A stretch of 64,000 bases of DNA from Archegozetes longisetosus. Taxonomy: Eukaryota > Arthropoda > Arachnida > Sarcoptiformes > Trhypochthoniidae. Below, piece after piece: positions 22,921 to 34,219 of this stretch. The number at the start of each line of letters is the position of its first letter. Within the stretch, counting starts at the first letter, position 1. Under the pieces are notes generated by a model. That model searched no databases. It saw only the letters and a program-made list of their open reading frames with translations, and had not been told where the DNA came from. A program made the position numbers and the translations under genes. Location of the stretch: NCBI GenBank assembly GCA_018873245.2, contig JAEMBT020000008.1, positions 4,490,001 through 4,554,000 of the forward strand. The letters are read 5' to 3'.

Positions 22921-24196
22921 GAAGTGATCTCGTCGTTCGTAGCGTAGAGCACTGCTCCCGTTACTTTAAATCTAATGAAATGATACTTAGCTTATCACTA
23001 AAGACAAATTACGTTTAAAATAAACACTTTGATAACTTTATAGTAATTCAAGGGGGTCTTTATTAAAGTACTTAAAATTGCAATAATTACATAAATTATT
23101 ATGTATACGCATTATAGTCCATACCTATACTACCCACCGTTTAAAAAACTTCAGAGCTTTTCTTCAAAGACATAGTAAAGTTAAGTTAGTTCTAAAAAGC
23201 TTTTCATGCATCAAATATCCAATATTTTATTTATTTTATCTACATTTCATTTTTAATGATATCATTGTTTAACCTTGCATACTTAATATTCAAAAACAAC
23301 TAAAGGCGAAACTTCAAAAGCAAAAACAAGTTTGATATCTGATATCAAATTGAAACTAATCTTTCATAACGACCTCTTTAATTCTTATTTTGTTCTTGAT
23401 TCTAAGCTCATATTCTAATCAAGTTTATAAAGTTTTGGCATAAAAAGTAATTTTGGTTCAGAAAATTCAAGGGTTCTGTCATATTAATAATAATGCATCA
23501 TATAAACGAACAGATAAGACTTAATTTATGAGAACAAATCATATTGATTGAGATTACAGAAGAACACATATATAACCAAATTGAAGGGACTGACAAAAAT
23601 TGTTCTTTATATCCGTCTTTTGCTACAAATGCAACTTTTGTTAAAAGATACAAACTTGCAAATTATTACATAACTATTAATACTATAAAAACTGTTAGTT
23701 TTTAAAAAAGAAAGTATTCGATACGAATCTGACGACCTCTTGACATGCTTTTATAAATAAGGAAACGATCAAGTTCTGATGAGTGAAAGACGTCTTAACT
23801 ATTAAGGGTTATTTGGTGTAACTTATACCTTTCTGAATTGACTTATTTGATTTTAACTGTGATATTACCAAAATTATGATGAAATGATTTCGTTATGTTA
23901 GTGTTCGTTATAAAAGCGAAAATATAATATTAAAGTATTAGCAGGCCAACTAAAAATAACACGTATATTCTCTATACCCGTCAATACCCTTTATGCGTGT
24001 TCATTATAGAAGTGTTTTACTGTATCAGAAATGATTATTTGGTAATTTGTATGCATTACATTTCATATTCATCCTGATTAAAAGAAATCCTTTAGTTTTT
24101 ACTAAATTCATTACTAAATCATGACTGCGTTGAGTAATATTTTGAGGGCAGATGCATCACAAAAGCATTCAAGTGTACACTTATATTTTAATATGT
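22921..24196. other. Spacer with a pogo-like terminal repeat remnant near 23900-24030
   Basis: Bases 23995-24026 read in reverse as TACAGTAAAACACTTCTATA followed by ATGAACACGC, which resembles the TIRs at 41547 and 47494. A facing GTTCGTTATAAAAGCG lies at 23904-23919, so 23900-24028 may be a tiny pogo-type MITE. Nothing else is supported. Confidence 0.45.
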
Positions 24197-24656
24197 GTTT
24201 AGATTAGTGTTGTAAAAAGAGAATTTCTCGTCAAAAATCGAGAAATTTTCTTATAATGAACCTTCCATAGAAATATATGAACCTCTCATAGAAATATATT
24301 AACCTCCCATAATAATATATGAGCCTCACATTGAAGTATATGAATCTAATATAGGTATATATGAACTACTCATAAAACATATAACTTACACATACAAATA
24401 TTAACTTTAAGTTTAAACAATTTAATTTAATTTCGAACTTAATTTTTAATACATTTAAGTGTTATTTATTCTTACCTTCTTTTAAATTGCTGTAAAGACA
24501 TGTCATTCCATTTGATGAATTTGAAGTTCATTATATTCCAATAGAACGTTCATATATTTCTATGGGAGGTTCATTAAAAGAAAATTTCTTGGCAATAAAA
24601 GTTTTCCAGAAATATTTCTAGAAACTTTCTAGAAATTTTTCAACACTAGTTTAGAT
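24197..24656. mobile_element. hAT-like MITE with 8-bp TSD GTTTAGAT
   Basis: The element 24205-24648 (444 bp) begins TAGTGTTG and ends CAACACTA, flanked by perfect GTTTAGAT at 24197-24204 and 24649-24656. The left half holds five diverged tandem copies of about 22-24 bp (GAACCTCTCATAGAAATATAT), one of which reappears inverted near the right end. The subterminal zones carry TTTCTAGAAA palindromes. Noncoding. Confidence 0.88.
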
Positions 24657-27600
24657 AAATATTTCTTAGAAATCCAATCATTGAATTTATTTTACAAATG
24701 CTAAGAAATTAAGAAACTCAGTTTAATGTATTGAACACCTGTAATTTAAAACGGCTGAGGTTATATTCATCGCAAAAATATTGTAATAACGTCTAAGTTT
24801 CTTATTTGAACCTATACTGTAACACTTTTGTAACAACCTATACTTGTAAACTTTGATTTTCATAAGCCACATGTATGTCAAAAATTATTGCTACTTTAAA
24901 GATTGCTTTTCGGTTTTACTAAAGAAATCTTTAAATGTTTGTCTAAACTCTACGAATTATGAAGACAGCTAATAATAAGCATATCTCAACTCTTAAAACC
25001 TACCTAAGTATGTGCTAGTTATGCAATCTCCCAATCCTAGTTAAATGTGTTAGCGACCTTACGAGATTTAACCTATTATTGTAAAGTATCTTCATATTCA
25101 ACCCGCCTATTTTCCCTATAAAATGTGTTTTTCCTGAATTTTTCGCTCTTTTCTCCCGATTTAAAAATCCTGTGAAACCTTATGAAGTTGTATTGTGGTT
25201 TATTATTATGTGTAATAAAGTGATTATATTGTAAGCTTATGTTGATTTCTTACACTCTCCTATAAAAGATTTCACACTTTGCAATATAAAAAATTATTTC
25301 ATAATTGATTATTCGTAGTTGTTTAACTTATAGTAAATAATTAGAAAATAAAACAATAGAATCGTCTTTAAACTAAATATTGAAAGTTTATTTACTTTAA
25401 AAACTTCTGAATCGTATTAAGTTTTGTCGATATTTTGCTAGTTTAAAAACGGTAGTGGCTATATTCACGACAAATGTCTCGAAAACAACATATGACAATT
25501 TTCACGGCATTTGCCGCGAAAATAACTGTCAGTTTTGACAATTGGAATAGAAACTACTTTAAAAACAAGTGAATACGTATATTTTTGTTTGACTTAAAAG
25601 CTCCTTATTTAGTAATTGTAGCGCATTAAGGTTGAAATTCCAATAATTTCATTTTAGCGTAACTTCTGAACCAAGAACCAGAACTACTTGAAAATAGTAT
25701 CAAATTGAAAGTACTTTAAAGCTCTTCTTTGAACATTCGGCAAATATTTTGAGCCATTTATATTGTTAAGTTGAACTGTTTAGAAAAAGTGTGTGCAAAC
25801 AAATGCTGTTTATTGTCCAAAATGTAGTCAATATTTCGCTGTAGACTTGATTTCTGCTAATATATTGATTAACACATCCAGAATATACTAAAGATCTGTC
25901 ATTCGTGTCACTTACTGATATCACTTTCAATATTCGAACCAGAAATACAATCATAAATACAATAATTATTAAATCGCAATTTTTCGAAAACCATTTTCAA
26001 TTAATTTTTTAAGAAATGCACTTCTAAAATAGTTCAAATTTAAATAATTTTGAATCATAGCCGTTAAATTGCAACTTAAGCATGACTTCAACTAAAGGGA
26101 AATTTGTGTGTAATCATAAACTCGAGAATATAGATTTTTGCTATCCTCATTGTTGAGCTAATATTGCAAAAGAACTAATAAAAAGTATGTTTATCTTTCC
26201 TGAAATTAGTACCGGTCTCATGAAATTGACTAAAGTAACTTTTTCTTGAAATGAATGCATGAAAAACGGGAATAGAATAAAATAGGTATAGATTAGGTGG
26301 TTTTTGGAAGTTTACACGCTTTCTTCAAGGCATTACTTCAGTTTTGTTTTACAATTTGATGATCTCAACTAAATAAAAGATCAAAATTGCATTTCGAAAA
26401 CAAAATCAACAGGATCGTATAAATCATAAATTATTAATTAATGGCATATAAAACGTAAATAACAGAAACTTAAGACATAATTATTGATGCTTGTAGTTAA
26501 CTGAATAGCAATCGTAAGATTAGAAAATAAAAGTTTACAATGAATTTTCTGAATGTTCTTCAAGTGACGAATAGTCATACTTTTCTGTATGACTACTACA
26601 TATGGATTAAATCTGAGACAATCCTATTCAATAATCACTTTATAATGAAACGTAAGCTGCGACAATATTGATTATAACGTAAGTGGTCGAATAGTTTTAA
26701 GTGATTTCAGTTTCCAAGTTATGACTTTCGCGGTCTTCGGTATTGTATTGGATGACTGACTTTATTTTAATGAGAGTTATTACAAAAAGAACCGCGAATC
26801 GACTCTAATAGCAATTCTGAATGAGTTATTTTGATGAAAGTGTTAGAATTGATAGCAAGGTTTATGCAAGCGATCAAAACAATTCAGTCTAACACTTAGT
26901 GAAAAGAACGAAAATATTTTTAATGTTGCAAAACTTGCCTTCAGTGGTCTGTTTTTGAAAATTATTTGGCTGTATATAGAAAAATAAGGAATCACTTATT
27001 TGGAAGTTACATTAGTATAAGGGTTGAAGGACCAACTGGTTGAAAAAAAGTTATTAGCATATAGAAATGTTTAGATTAAATTTGATTGTGTGAAACAATT
27101 GGTCCATAGAAATGAGATTAATACCAATCGCTTTGGTATAGCAGAACCAAACTGAATTTTTTTATAGATTAAACTTAATTTGACTATTGGTTGTCACTAA
27201 TATTTCAACAAACTGTTGATACAAACAATTTCTTAAGAAAGATAAAATTGTTTCAGGCTTCTAAAAGTTGAATGCTTTGTTCGCATTAGTTTAATTGAAA
27301 ACAGGAATCCCTTGAGCTAACAGTTACAATAGAAACTACTCATGAACAACTTGAAAACGTTTCAAATACTTAAATTATAAAACTCGAGTCACATCAAATT
27401 GATTTGTATTAAAACTGTCTGTGACCAACGGGCGAGAGGAAAAGCACTTCAATTCTAGGGCTCAGTCGTGCGATGATGAGCATGTCGGTCTTCTGTCCTG
27501 TCGGTCTTTTGGTTGTCGGTCTTTCGTCCGGGTCCTCTTAAAAATTCATTTAAGGCTGAATAGAATAATAATACGAAACTAATTGATTTTGAACCAAGTA

Positions 27601-28009
27601 AGAAAAACCAAATATGATTATTATGTGACCCATTCGGTAGGTTTGATGATCATTTGTATGACTTTTATTAAATTATTTGTTAATTGAAAGAAAATTAAGT
27701 TCGAGTGTTTCAAAGCAGTGCAAAAGTCCGATATTCAGCAGAGAGAAAAATGAACATTCATTTACTTGACTCAAAGGCTACCGTTAATAAAATTGTTGGC
27801 AAATATTCTTGTAGGCTCAACTCTATTATTAAAAGTTTGTTCAAAAACCTATTTTCATCACAAGTTCATAATTTGGTTAATCGCAGTTCTCTAAAATTGT
27901 TTATTCATTTATTATATACTTTTAAGTCAGTATTGAATGAGATTTTATTCCAAATCAATAGCTTATGATTGAGACTCTGACAAGTCTTTTGTAGGGACAC
28001 TAAATTAGG
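24657..28009. other. 3.3-kb intergenic stretch; short GTCGGTCTT array at 27485-27530
   Basis: No gene can be supported. A cluster of TGTCGGTCTTCTGTCC-like units, three in about 45 bp, sits at 27485-27530 and looks like one subterminal end of a DNA transposon whose other end I cannot find. ORFs at 25766-25954 (minus) and 27705-27968 (plus) have no recognisable content. Confidence 0.4.
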
Positions 28010-28180
28010 TTTGTGAAAAGTAAAGTTGCGACTAGCTCTCAATATTCGACCCAAACCTAACTGAAAAAGTCAATTCCAAAACCTAACCTAACTGAACCCA
28101 AACTTTTAAATTACGACCCGAACCAAACCAAACTGTGATTATTTAATCCAACCCAAACCTAACCTAACCAAATAAGAAAA
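28010..28180. repeat. AACC(T/A)AACC-rich subterminal-like array
   Basis: Repeated ACCCAAACCTAACC and GACCCGAACC units over about 150 bp. A related CCCGAACCAAACCC-rich array is at 29740-29860, in the same orientation. These resemble the subterminal arrays of the hAT MITEs above, but I found no matching terminal repeat or target duplication. Confidence 0.5.
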
Positions 28181-28279
28181 TAGATACAACTTTTTATCTA
28201 TCAAAATATATTTTTAATTAAAGCAATATTTTTTTAACTAAAATAATCTACTCTTTCAATAATTTCACAACTACGGATA

Positions 28280-28654
28280 TATTGGTATGTTTGACGGGAG
28301 CTCGGAATGGATATCAAAAACAGAATTTTATTGAAATTTGTTTACAAATTATTTAAAAGTAGTCCCCCATAGCCCGAATACACCGATTCATTCTGTCCTC
28401 CCACTTCTCGTACACCCGACGCCACTCTTCCGGAGTTATGCTTTCAATTAAATTTGTTATGCTTTCAATTAAAAATTAGATAAGAACTAGACATGACTAG
28501 ACTTTGATTGATCACCAAAAATAAACAATTAGAGGCAGACGACTAAAATTTTGTGTGCGAAGTTCAAACACATTATATTAATTAAAAACATTAAAACAAT
28601 TATTCTAAAATTTTTTTTCATTCCCATTCCGAGCATCCATCAAACATACTAATA
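28280..28654 (-). mobile_element. Internally deleted mariner element with TA TSD
   Basis: Ends TTGGTATGTTTGACGGGAGC and, inverted, TTAGTATGTTTGATGGATGC; about 28 bp of TIR with a few mismatches, flanked by TA at 28280-28281 and 28653-28654. It retains only the C-terminal end of a mariner transposase (28353-28445). Confidence 0.85.
28353..28445 (-). pseudogene. Mariner transposase C-terminal remnant
   Basis: Reads ITPEEWRRVYEKWEDRMNRC, then IRAMGDYF and stop. The pattern W..R...W..R..RCI...G.YF is the conserved tail of mariner transposases. The catalytic domain is deleted. Confidence 0.8.
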
Positions 28655-28979
28655 GTAGCCATACATAGACTCAATTCACGTCTTGATCTCAATTGAAGGT
28701 TGTTTTTTAATGTTAAAGAATTTTATTTTTCGATAAAACAAGGTGTATTCTTAATCAAAGTTTGATGATTTTTTAACTTGCTATAATTATAGCAAAATAT
28801 AGAATTTGTTTTTAAATGTATTTTCGGTAAAAACATTAATTTGAATGAAACTCAAGTCCACTTTATTGAATATATTTAGTCTATTGAGAATTAAAGTCCT
28901 TTATTTTATATTTTCTTCATCTGATATCGATATGATATACAGATGAAGGGTCCGAATTTTTTATCAAAATAATTTATTA

Positions 28980-29634
28980 TAACGTATAAGTGCGTTTTAT
29001 ATACGCGCTTATTTAAGGTGAAACTACTCTATTTTTTGGCGCGAAGTTCACCTTAAATACGTGCGTATTTAAGCCTCATAAAGTGAGGTCAGCTCCAAAA
29101 AATCAGTTTCACTTTAAACGCACACTTTTCATGACACATTATTAAAAATGCTGATAACGAGTTAGTTGCTGCACAAATCGGTAAGTATTTTGATAATAAT
29201 GAGTGCTTAGGAGAAGAAGAACACTCGTACTTAACAGATATCAAATCTGATGATGAGGTAGAAGTCGAGAGTGAAGATGAAAGTGAATCGGAATAATCTA
29301 GCTTTAAATTACACTTACTTTAATAAATGAAAAATGTGATAAATTATTGATAAACATATGTAATTGAAACGAATTGTGATACTTTTGTTTAATAAAACTT
29401 AACATATAATTATCGACCATTAAGTTAAAAAAAATTCAATTAAAATTCTTATTCCTCAAAATAACATAAAGTGCCTCAAAGTATCACAAAAAATTGTCAT
29501 CTAGTGCGCATTTAAAACGAATTTATTAGTGTTTCACTTTAAAAACGTGCGTATTTAAGACCATTTTTTGTGGTCCATAAAAGAGCCCAGTTTCATTTTA
29601 AATACGCGCGTATTTAAAACGGACTTATACGTTA
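28980..29634 (+). mobile_element. TIR element with GCGCGTATTTAA repeats, TA-flanked
   Basis: Terminal inverted repeats: ACGTATAAGTGCGTTTTATA from 28982 and ACGTATAAGTCCGTTTTAAA inverted from 29632. TA lies at both outer edges. Inside each end are further inverted copies of TACG(C/T)GCGTATTTAA near GTTTCACTTTAAA. It holds a short acidic coding remnant at about 29134-29296. The class is probably Tc1/mariner or pogo-like, from the TA duplication. Confidence 0.7.
29134..29296 (+). pseudogene. Acidic C-terminal remnant, possible DDE transposase tail
   Basis: An open frame of about 54 codons ends at TAA 29294-29296. It is strongly acidic at its end (DDEVEVESEDESESE). Acidic tails are common in Tigger/pogo transposases, but there is no catalytic motif here to confirm it. 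Confidence 0.35.
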
Positions 29635-29739
29635 CTAATGATTGAATTCTATACTTTTTTCGCGTATATGTTCATGGTTTTAGATCATTTTTCAAAATTC
29701 AACACTTTTCTATCTGATAAATTAAAAAATGGTTTTTTG

Positions 29740-29870
29740 GTTTTCAAAAATTCAATAGAACCAAACTGGAAAATTCTCTTTAAAATCAAAACCAAACCAG
29801 AACCAAACAGTTTTCTAAACTCAGACCCGGACCCAACCCGAACCAAACCCAAAGGAACTGGAACTTATCG
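29740..29870 (+). repeat. CCCGAACCAAACCC-rich array
   Basis: Related in composition to 28010-28180. The 107-codon ORF across 29638-29961 translates this array and is not credible as a gene. Confidence 0.45.
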
Positions 29871-30236
29871 CAACATTAGTAAAAAGCGATTTTTATGCCA
29901 ATTTTTCATAGAAAATGTTGTCGTCTCCTTCATTATTTACTTTGAAACTATATTAGTTTAAATAAACTGACACTTTTCAAAAGCAAATACCTACCATGAC
30001 CCGAAACCTTCATTTCTAACTTAAATGCTTTCCGTTTAACCCAAATTGCTTTCAACACTTTTGAATAATATGTACTTATCAAACATATGTGTAAAACTTA
30101 TTCAAATGTTTAAATTACAACATTTCAAGCATTTAGTGTATGACTAATGTTTGTGCTTATTATGCATTGACTAACACTTTAGACTTATTGAACAGTGAGT
30201 TAGTTTACAAACTGATGAAAAGAAACTAGTTTCAAA

Positions 30237-30933
30237 ATGATTCTGGTATCACAATCAACTTTTTTAGTACCAGTTTGGCTTTTGTTGAACCAAATTGTAA
30301 TAATAATAAGATCTGATAATTTGAATGCAACCAATGATAATAATACTAAAGACAAAACTGAAATAAATCAATTTGAAAAGCAGTCGTTATTTTTTGGACC
30401 TCAGCGTATAATTATATTATACATCAACGTTGTAACGACTCCATTGGCTACAGGTCACTTCAAATTTGTTTTCTGCTTTACAACAAAATCAAATCCTATT
30501 TAACATTAAGTGCATCGAAAAATCTTTTTTCTATTCATCGATTCAAAAAGTATTAATCAAACGAATTTTAATCAAGAGTTGAACTATCTCACAAAATCCG
30601 AAACTAAGAAAAAGTATTTGTGAGGATCTACTTGAAACTTTTCATAGAGAAAATGATGATATGAGCTCTTTATGAGCATCTTCAGTTTTATTGATTTTGA
30701 AAGTTATTCAAATGATTTACAAATTCTAACCTTTAATCACAGGATTTGTGGCTTCTGATAGTCCACTTCAACCTAATTTTGGTACTAATAGAAAACAGTC
30801 GTCGAGGAGACGAAGTCTGAATGCACGCAATTTTGCTAAAGAAATATCAATCGATCGAAAGGTCAGAAGAAAGACTATTCAAACAAATAATAGAAAAAAT
30901 AGACCAAATTCTGCTTCATCTATAGATGTTTGA
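30237..30933 (+). CDS. Putative secreted basic protein, two exons
   Basis: Exon 1 is 30237-30453 and exon 2 is 30743-30933; together 408 nt, 135 residues, ending TGA. The phases match (one base carried over) and the acceptor TTTAATCACAG is good; the donor ACAG|GTCACT is weak. The N-terminus is hydrophobic (FLVPVWLLLNQIVIII), consistent with a signal peptide. The second exon is strongly basic (KQSSRRRSLNARNFAK, then DRKVRRKT) with several dibasic pairs. I recognise no family. Further exons may be missing. The alternative is that exon 1 alone is a chance ORF. Confidence 0.4.
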
Positions 30934-33111
30934 AGCAAATTTCAATATTTGAATGTCTTTATTGATTGCATTTTCTCGTCAAACAATTGTATCAAAGTTT
31001 ACAATTAGTCTAAAATATCTTAAAACATAAACGATATGTTTTGGTGTATTAAGATTATGCACCACAGCATTTACTCAATAAAAAATGTATAGAAAAATCT
31101 AATGATAGTAGAGAACATAACTTTTATTTTTGATATTGATTTATTGGTTTCAAAATAATTTGAGTTGTGAATAGACTTAAAGTAAAGTGTGCATTATATT
31201 TGAATTACATTTGTACAAACATTGAATGTCGTTCTAAAGCTTGAGACCGCAAGTAAGCTAACAGTTCAGATAAATCTAACATATCATCGAATATATTCCT
31301 ATAATTAATCAATACAATGACACGACTCACATGACTAAAGCTTGACTTATAACTTTTGACAGATTTTATAATAAGAGTCGAATTAGGCCAGACTTTTATG
31401 ACAGCTAGTGTTCTTTATCTCATACAGTTTCGAAAAACTGTGAATGTGAGGCCAAATTCAAATTATATCATTCGATATGGAATTTGACGAAGATTTCATT
31501 AAGATGGACTGCATCCAAAGCTATTCATAGAAAATGCACAACTATTGCTCCACAATTGAATACTTTTACAGATCAAATCGAAACTCACGAATCTATTGTG
31601 AGTCAATGTTAGTTATCTTAAACTTTGAGAACAAAATTTATCATGCTGCTCATAATTGCCTTAACCATTCTTTATATCCGAAGCCAATGATCAATGGCTT
31701 TAAATCAAAGCGAACCATTTGTAATTTGTATTGCTAGTTTTCATCAAAAATGTGAGTCACTTACTGAATGTTTCGATAAAAATGTTCTTAACATTGGGAA
31801 CAATTCAACTGTAAACGTCCAGAACTGCACATTGAAGGGCTTTAATCCTGTGGAATGAATATGAAAAGTGTTTTATCACTCAGAACAAAAACTTGTGTTT
31901 GATTTTGGCAATTATATTGTGTTCATAGAGTCAGTCAAATTGAAAACATGTCATAGGTAAGGGTATTGACACTGCATCGAGTGAGGCTGGAGAAAACTAC
32001 CTAAGGGGGGACTATAGGATAACTATTGAGAATTATTTATAATAAGTTGAAGGTCAAAGGGGCATCAGAGGATCAAATTTTAATCTCCAGCTTTAAATCT
32101 TCTCTGAAGGCTGGAGACATTGTTTCGAGGATGGAGAGTTGACATTCCTATGAAGTCAAATATGAGTTGCAATACAATTGCGAATATTTTGAACAAAAAT
32201 ATCACAAAATGAATACTTCAACCAAACATATTATTGACAGATAGAACAGTTTCCTTCTATGACATTCTATTAGCATATTGATCGTCGTCTATAGCAACAT
32301 ATAGATTGTCTGTTATACCATTCTTTTGGCTATCAATGGTATAACTATACCTGAATTAGTGACTGCTTTTGTTGAACTTGATATTCAACTTTATTTTGTA
32401 TCTGCAATTGTTTTGGTCATTGAGGTCCTCGGCTCGGCTCTAAGTTTAGAATATTTATGAAAAGAAAGATAAGCCAGAAAACTATCCCAAAATTTGAAGT
32501 TCCAAAGAAATAGTATTGATTAGTGTCGACGTTCGAGTTCATTATTTCTCAAATTGTCTTCATTATTAATTATTTTGATGACTTTTCTTCTATTAATCAG
32601 TGTATTGTTTTTAATCAAACGATTTTCATTAAACGATTTATTCATTTTAAAATCAAATTTAATTTGATAAACTTTGAAATACTTTTAAAGTTGGCTAAAG
32701 TTTTGTTTACTTTCTTTGATTCAATGCATTACTTAATGCTTAGCGTTTATTACGAAAGTCTACACTTAACACAATCTCTTTCGCAGAATATACTACATCA
32801 ATCTAATTTAGTATTCATTTAAAAATTGAACTTTATGATTTGATTTGATTAAATAAATGTTGTGCATCGAAACATATTGAAGTTATAATCATATGTAAAG
32901 TTAAGTTCAAACTTTCAATTTCAATCAAAAGTCAAATTAAGAAATTAAGGTAAAGTAACACCTTTTGCAGAGAAGCATTCAATTGCTGATAAAAATGTTT
33001 TCCTCTCTAATTATCTTATCGTTTAGGGTTGTGGTCAGCGACATACAAAAGAACATTCGTCTCCTTTTTATAGTGCACTTAGAACCGAACATCATGGATA
33101 TACGTCTATGA
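30934..33111. other. 2.2-kb intergenic stretch, nothing recognised
   Basis: AT-rich. The ORFs at 31534-31737 and 32523-32822 show no domain or splice context. A palindrome-like CTCCAG..CTGGAG stretch at about 32090-32130 resembles 38920-38985 in wording, but too loosely to call. Confidence 0.45.
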
Positions 33112-33493
33112 ATGTACTATATTAATCAAATTAAATTAATCAAACGGCCGAAATGATGCTTTCTTACAAGGCATGAAAGTTTGCATTTTAAACAAATCCA
33201 AAAAAAATACACTAAAACAACGCTAAACAAACTTTTGTTTAGTAAACAACACTAATATGATTTTGCGATTAGATTTAATCGGTAGGAAATTTGCCAGTAA
33301 GAAATAATTTGATCTAATATTTACAATATAAAAAGTGAATTTAATAAATATGATTCAAATTGGTTTTGAGCCCACTAGACTTCATTTAGTCTACCTGTAT
33401 TTTTTGGATTTGTTTAAAATGCAAACTTTCATGCCTTGTAAGAAAGCATCATTTCAGCCGTCTGATTAATTTAATTTGATTAATATAGTACAT
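33112..33493. mobile_element. Foldback MITE with about 94-bp TIRs
   Basis: Bases 33112-33205 and 33400-33493 are near-perfect inverted complements (ATGTACTATATTAATCAAAT at the outside; GATGCTTTCTTACAAGGCAT and TTTGCATTTTAAACAAATCC further in). The 190-bp centre is noncoding. The target duplication is unclear (an AT-rich site). Confidence 0.85.
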
Positions 33494-33918
33494 ATAAAAC
33501 ACATCTTCATTTAGAACAAGTTTCTCAGGATAGGGTTCGACATTCTTTTGAATTATTTATTTTCTATTGCATATGTGAAAATGAATTTAATGTTTCTTCT
33601 TTTTGCAATAGCACAAAGTTGTTCATAAGTTATCTTAAATTAAAAAACATGTTCGTCAGGCATGGTTTTGAATATCAACACTGTTTATAATCAAATTATA
33701 GATAGAAAATTCTTGATGAAATTTGGAGCTAGATTTATGACTAACAATCATAAGTTTTACTCAAATTCATAATCATTTATCACTTAATACAATTTTATAA
33801 TACTTTTTTGGGATATTTGCTTGCTAAGAATATTTGTCAAATTTCAACTTATCTATGTAGCCGAGTGTTCTCAATAGCTTTAATCCATATCAAATCTCAG
33901 CCTAAATAATAATATTCA

Positions 33919-34200
33919 TTATTCCGAATCTGATTGTTGTGAAGAATATCCTGGGTTGAAAAATAATCGTTTTTCCATATTGTGAACACGAATCTCAAGG
34001 CCAAACTCTTTTTTATTTTCAGAAAATATCATCATATAGTCAAATGTCTGAATGAAAAGCAAAATATTCTACAATTCATTTGTTCTCAATCGATGTCGTT
34101 CTTCACTTACATGATTGACAATTGTTTCTAAATCGTGTTTATGTGCGAATTCTTCAATAGATCTGCTCAACGACAGTCCGGAATAACTTATTCCAAATAT
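33919..34200 (-). CDS. Two uncharacterised terminal exons
   Basis: A phase-0 pair: an upstream exon ending at 34111 (SLSRSIEEFAHKHDLETIV) with donor CAT|GTAAGT, and a last exon 33919-34047 after acceptor TTTTCATTCAG (TFDYMMIFSENKKEFGLEIR), ending SQQSDSE and TAA. The upstream exon has an unclear 5' limit, about 34200. These exons lie directly downstream of the broken RCC1-kinase gene and could be its aberrant 3' exons or a separate gene remnant. I do not recognise the sequence. Confidence 0.35.
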
Positions 34201-34219
34201 TGGGTCTCATTTGTCTTAG

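Noticed and set aside
25766..25954. Minus-strand 62-codon ORF with a GTAAGT donor after MIVFLVRILKVIS
   Set aside because: No downstream exon in phase was found and the reading is low complexity; a chance ORF is likely.
28040..28170. CCTAACCTAA runs as an interstitial arthropod telomere (TTAGG) tract
   Set aside because: The units are irregular (ACCCAAACCTAACC, GACCCGAACC) and never exceed two clean CCTAA copies; a transposon subterminal array explains them better.
29638..29961. 107-codon plus-strand ORF
   Set aside because: Its centre translates the CCCGAACC array; no domain or start context.
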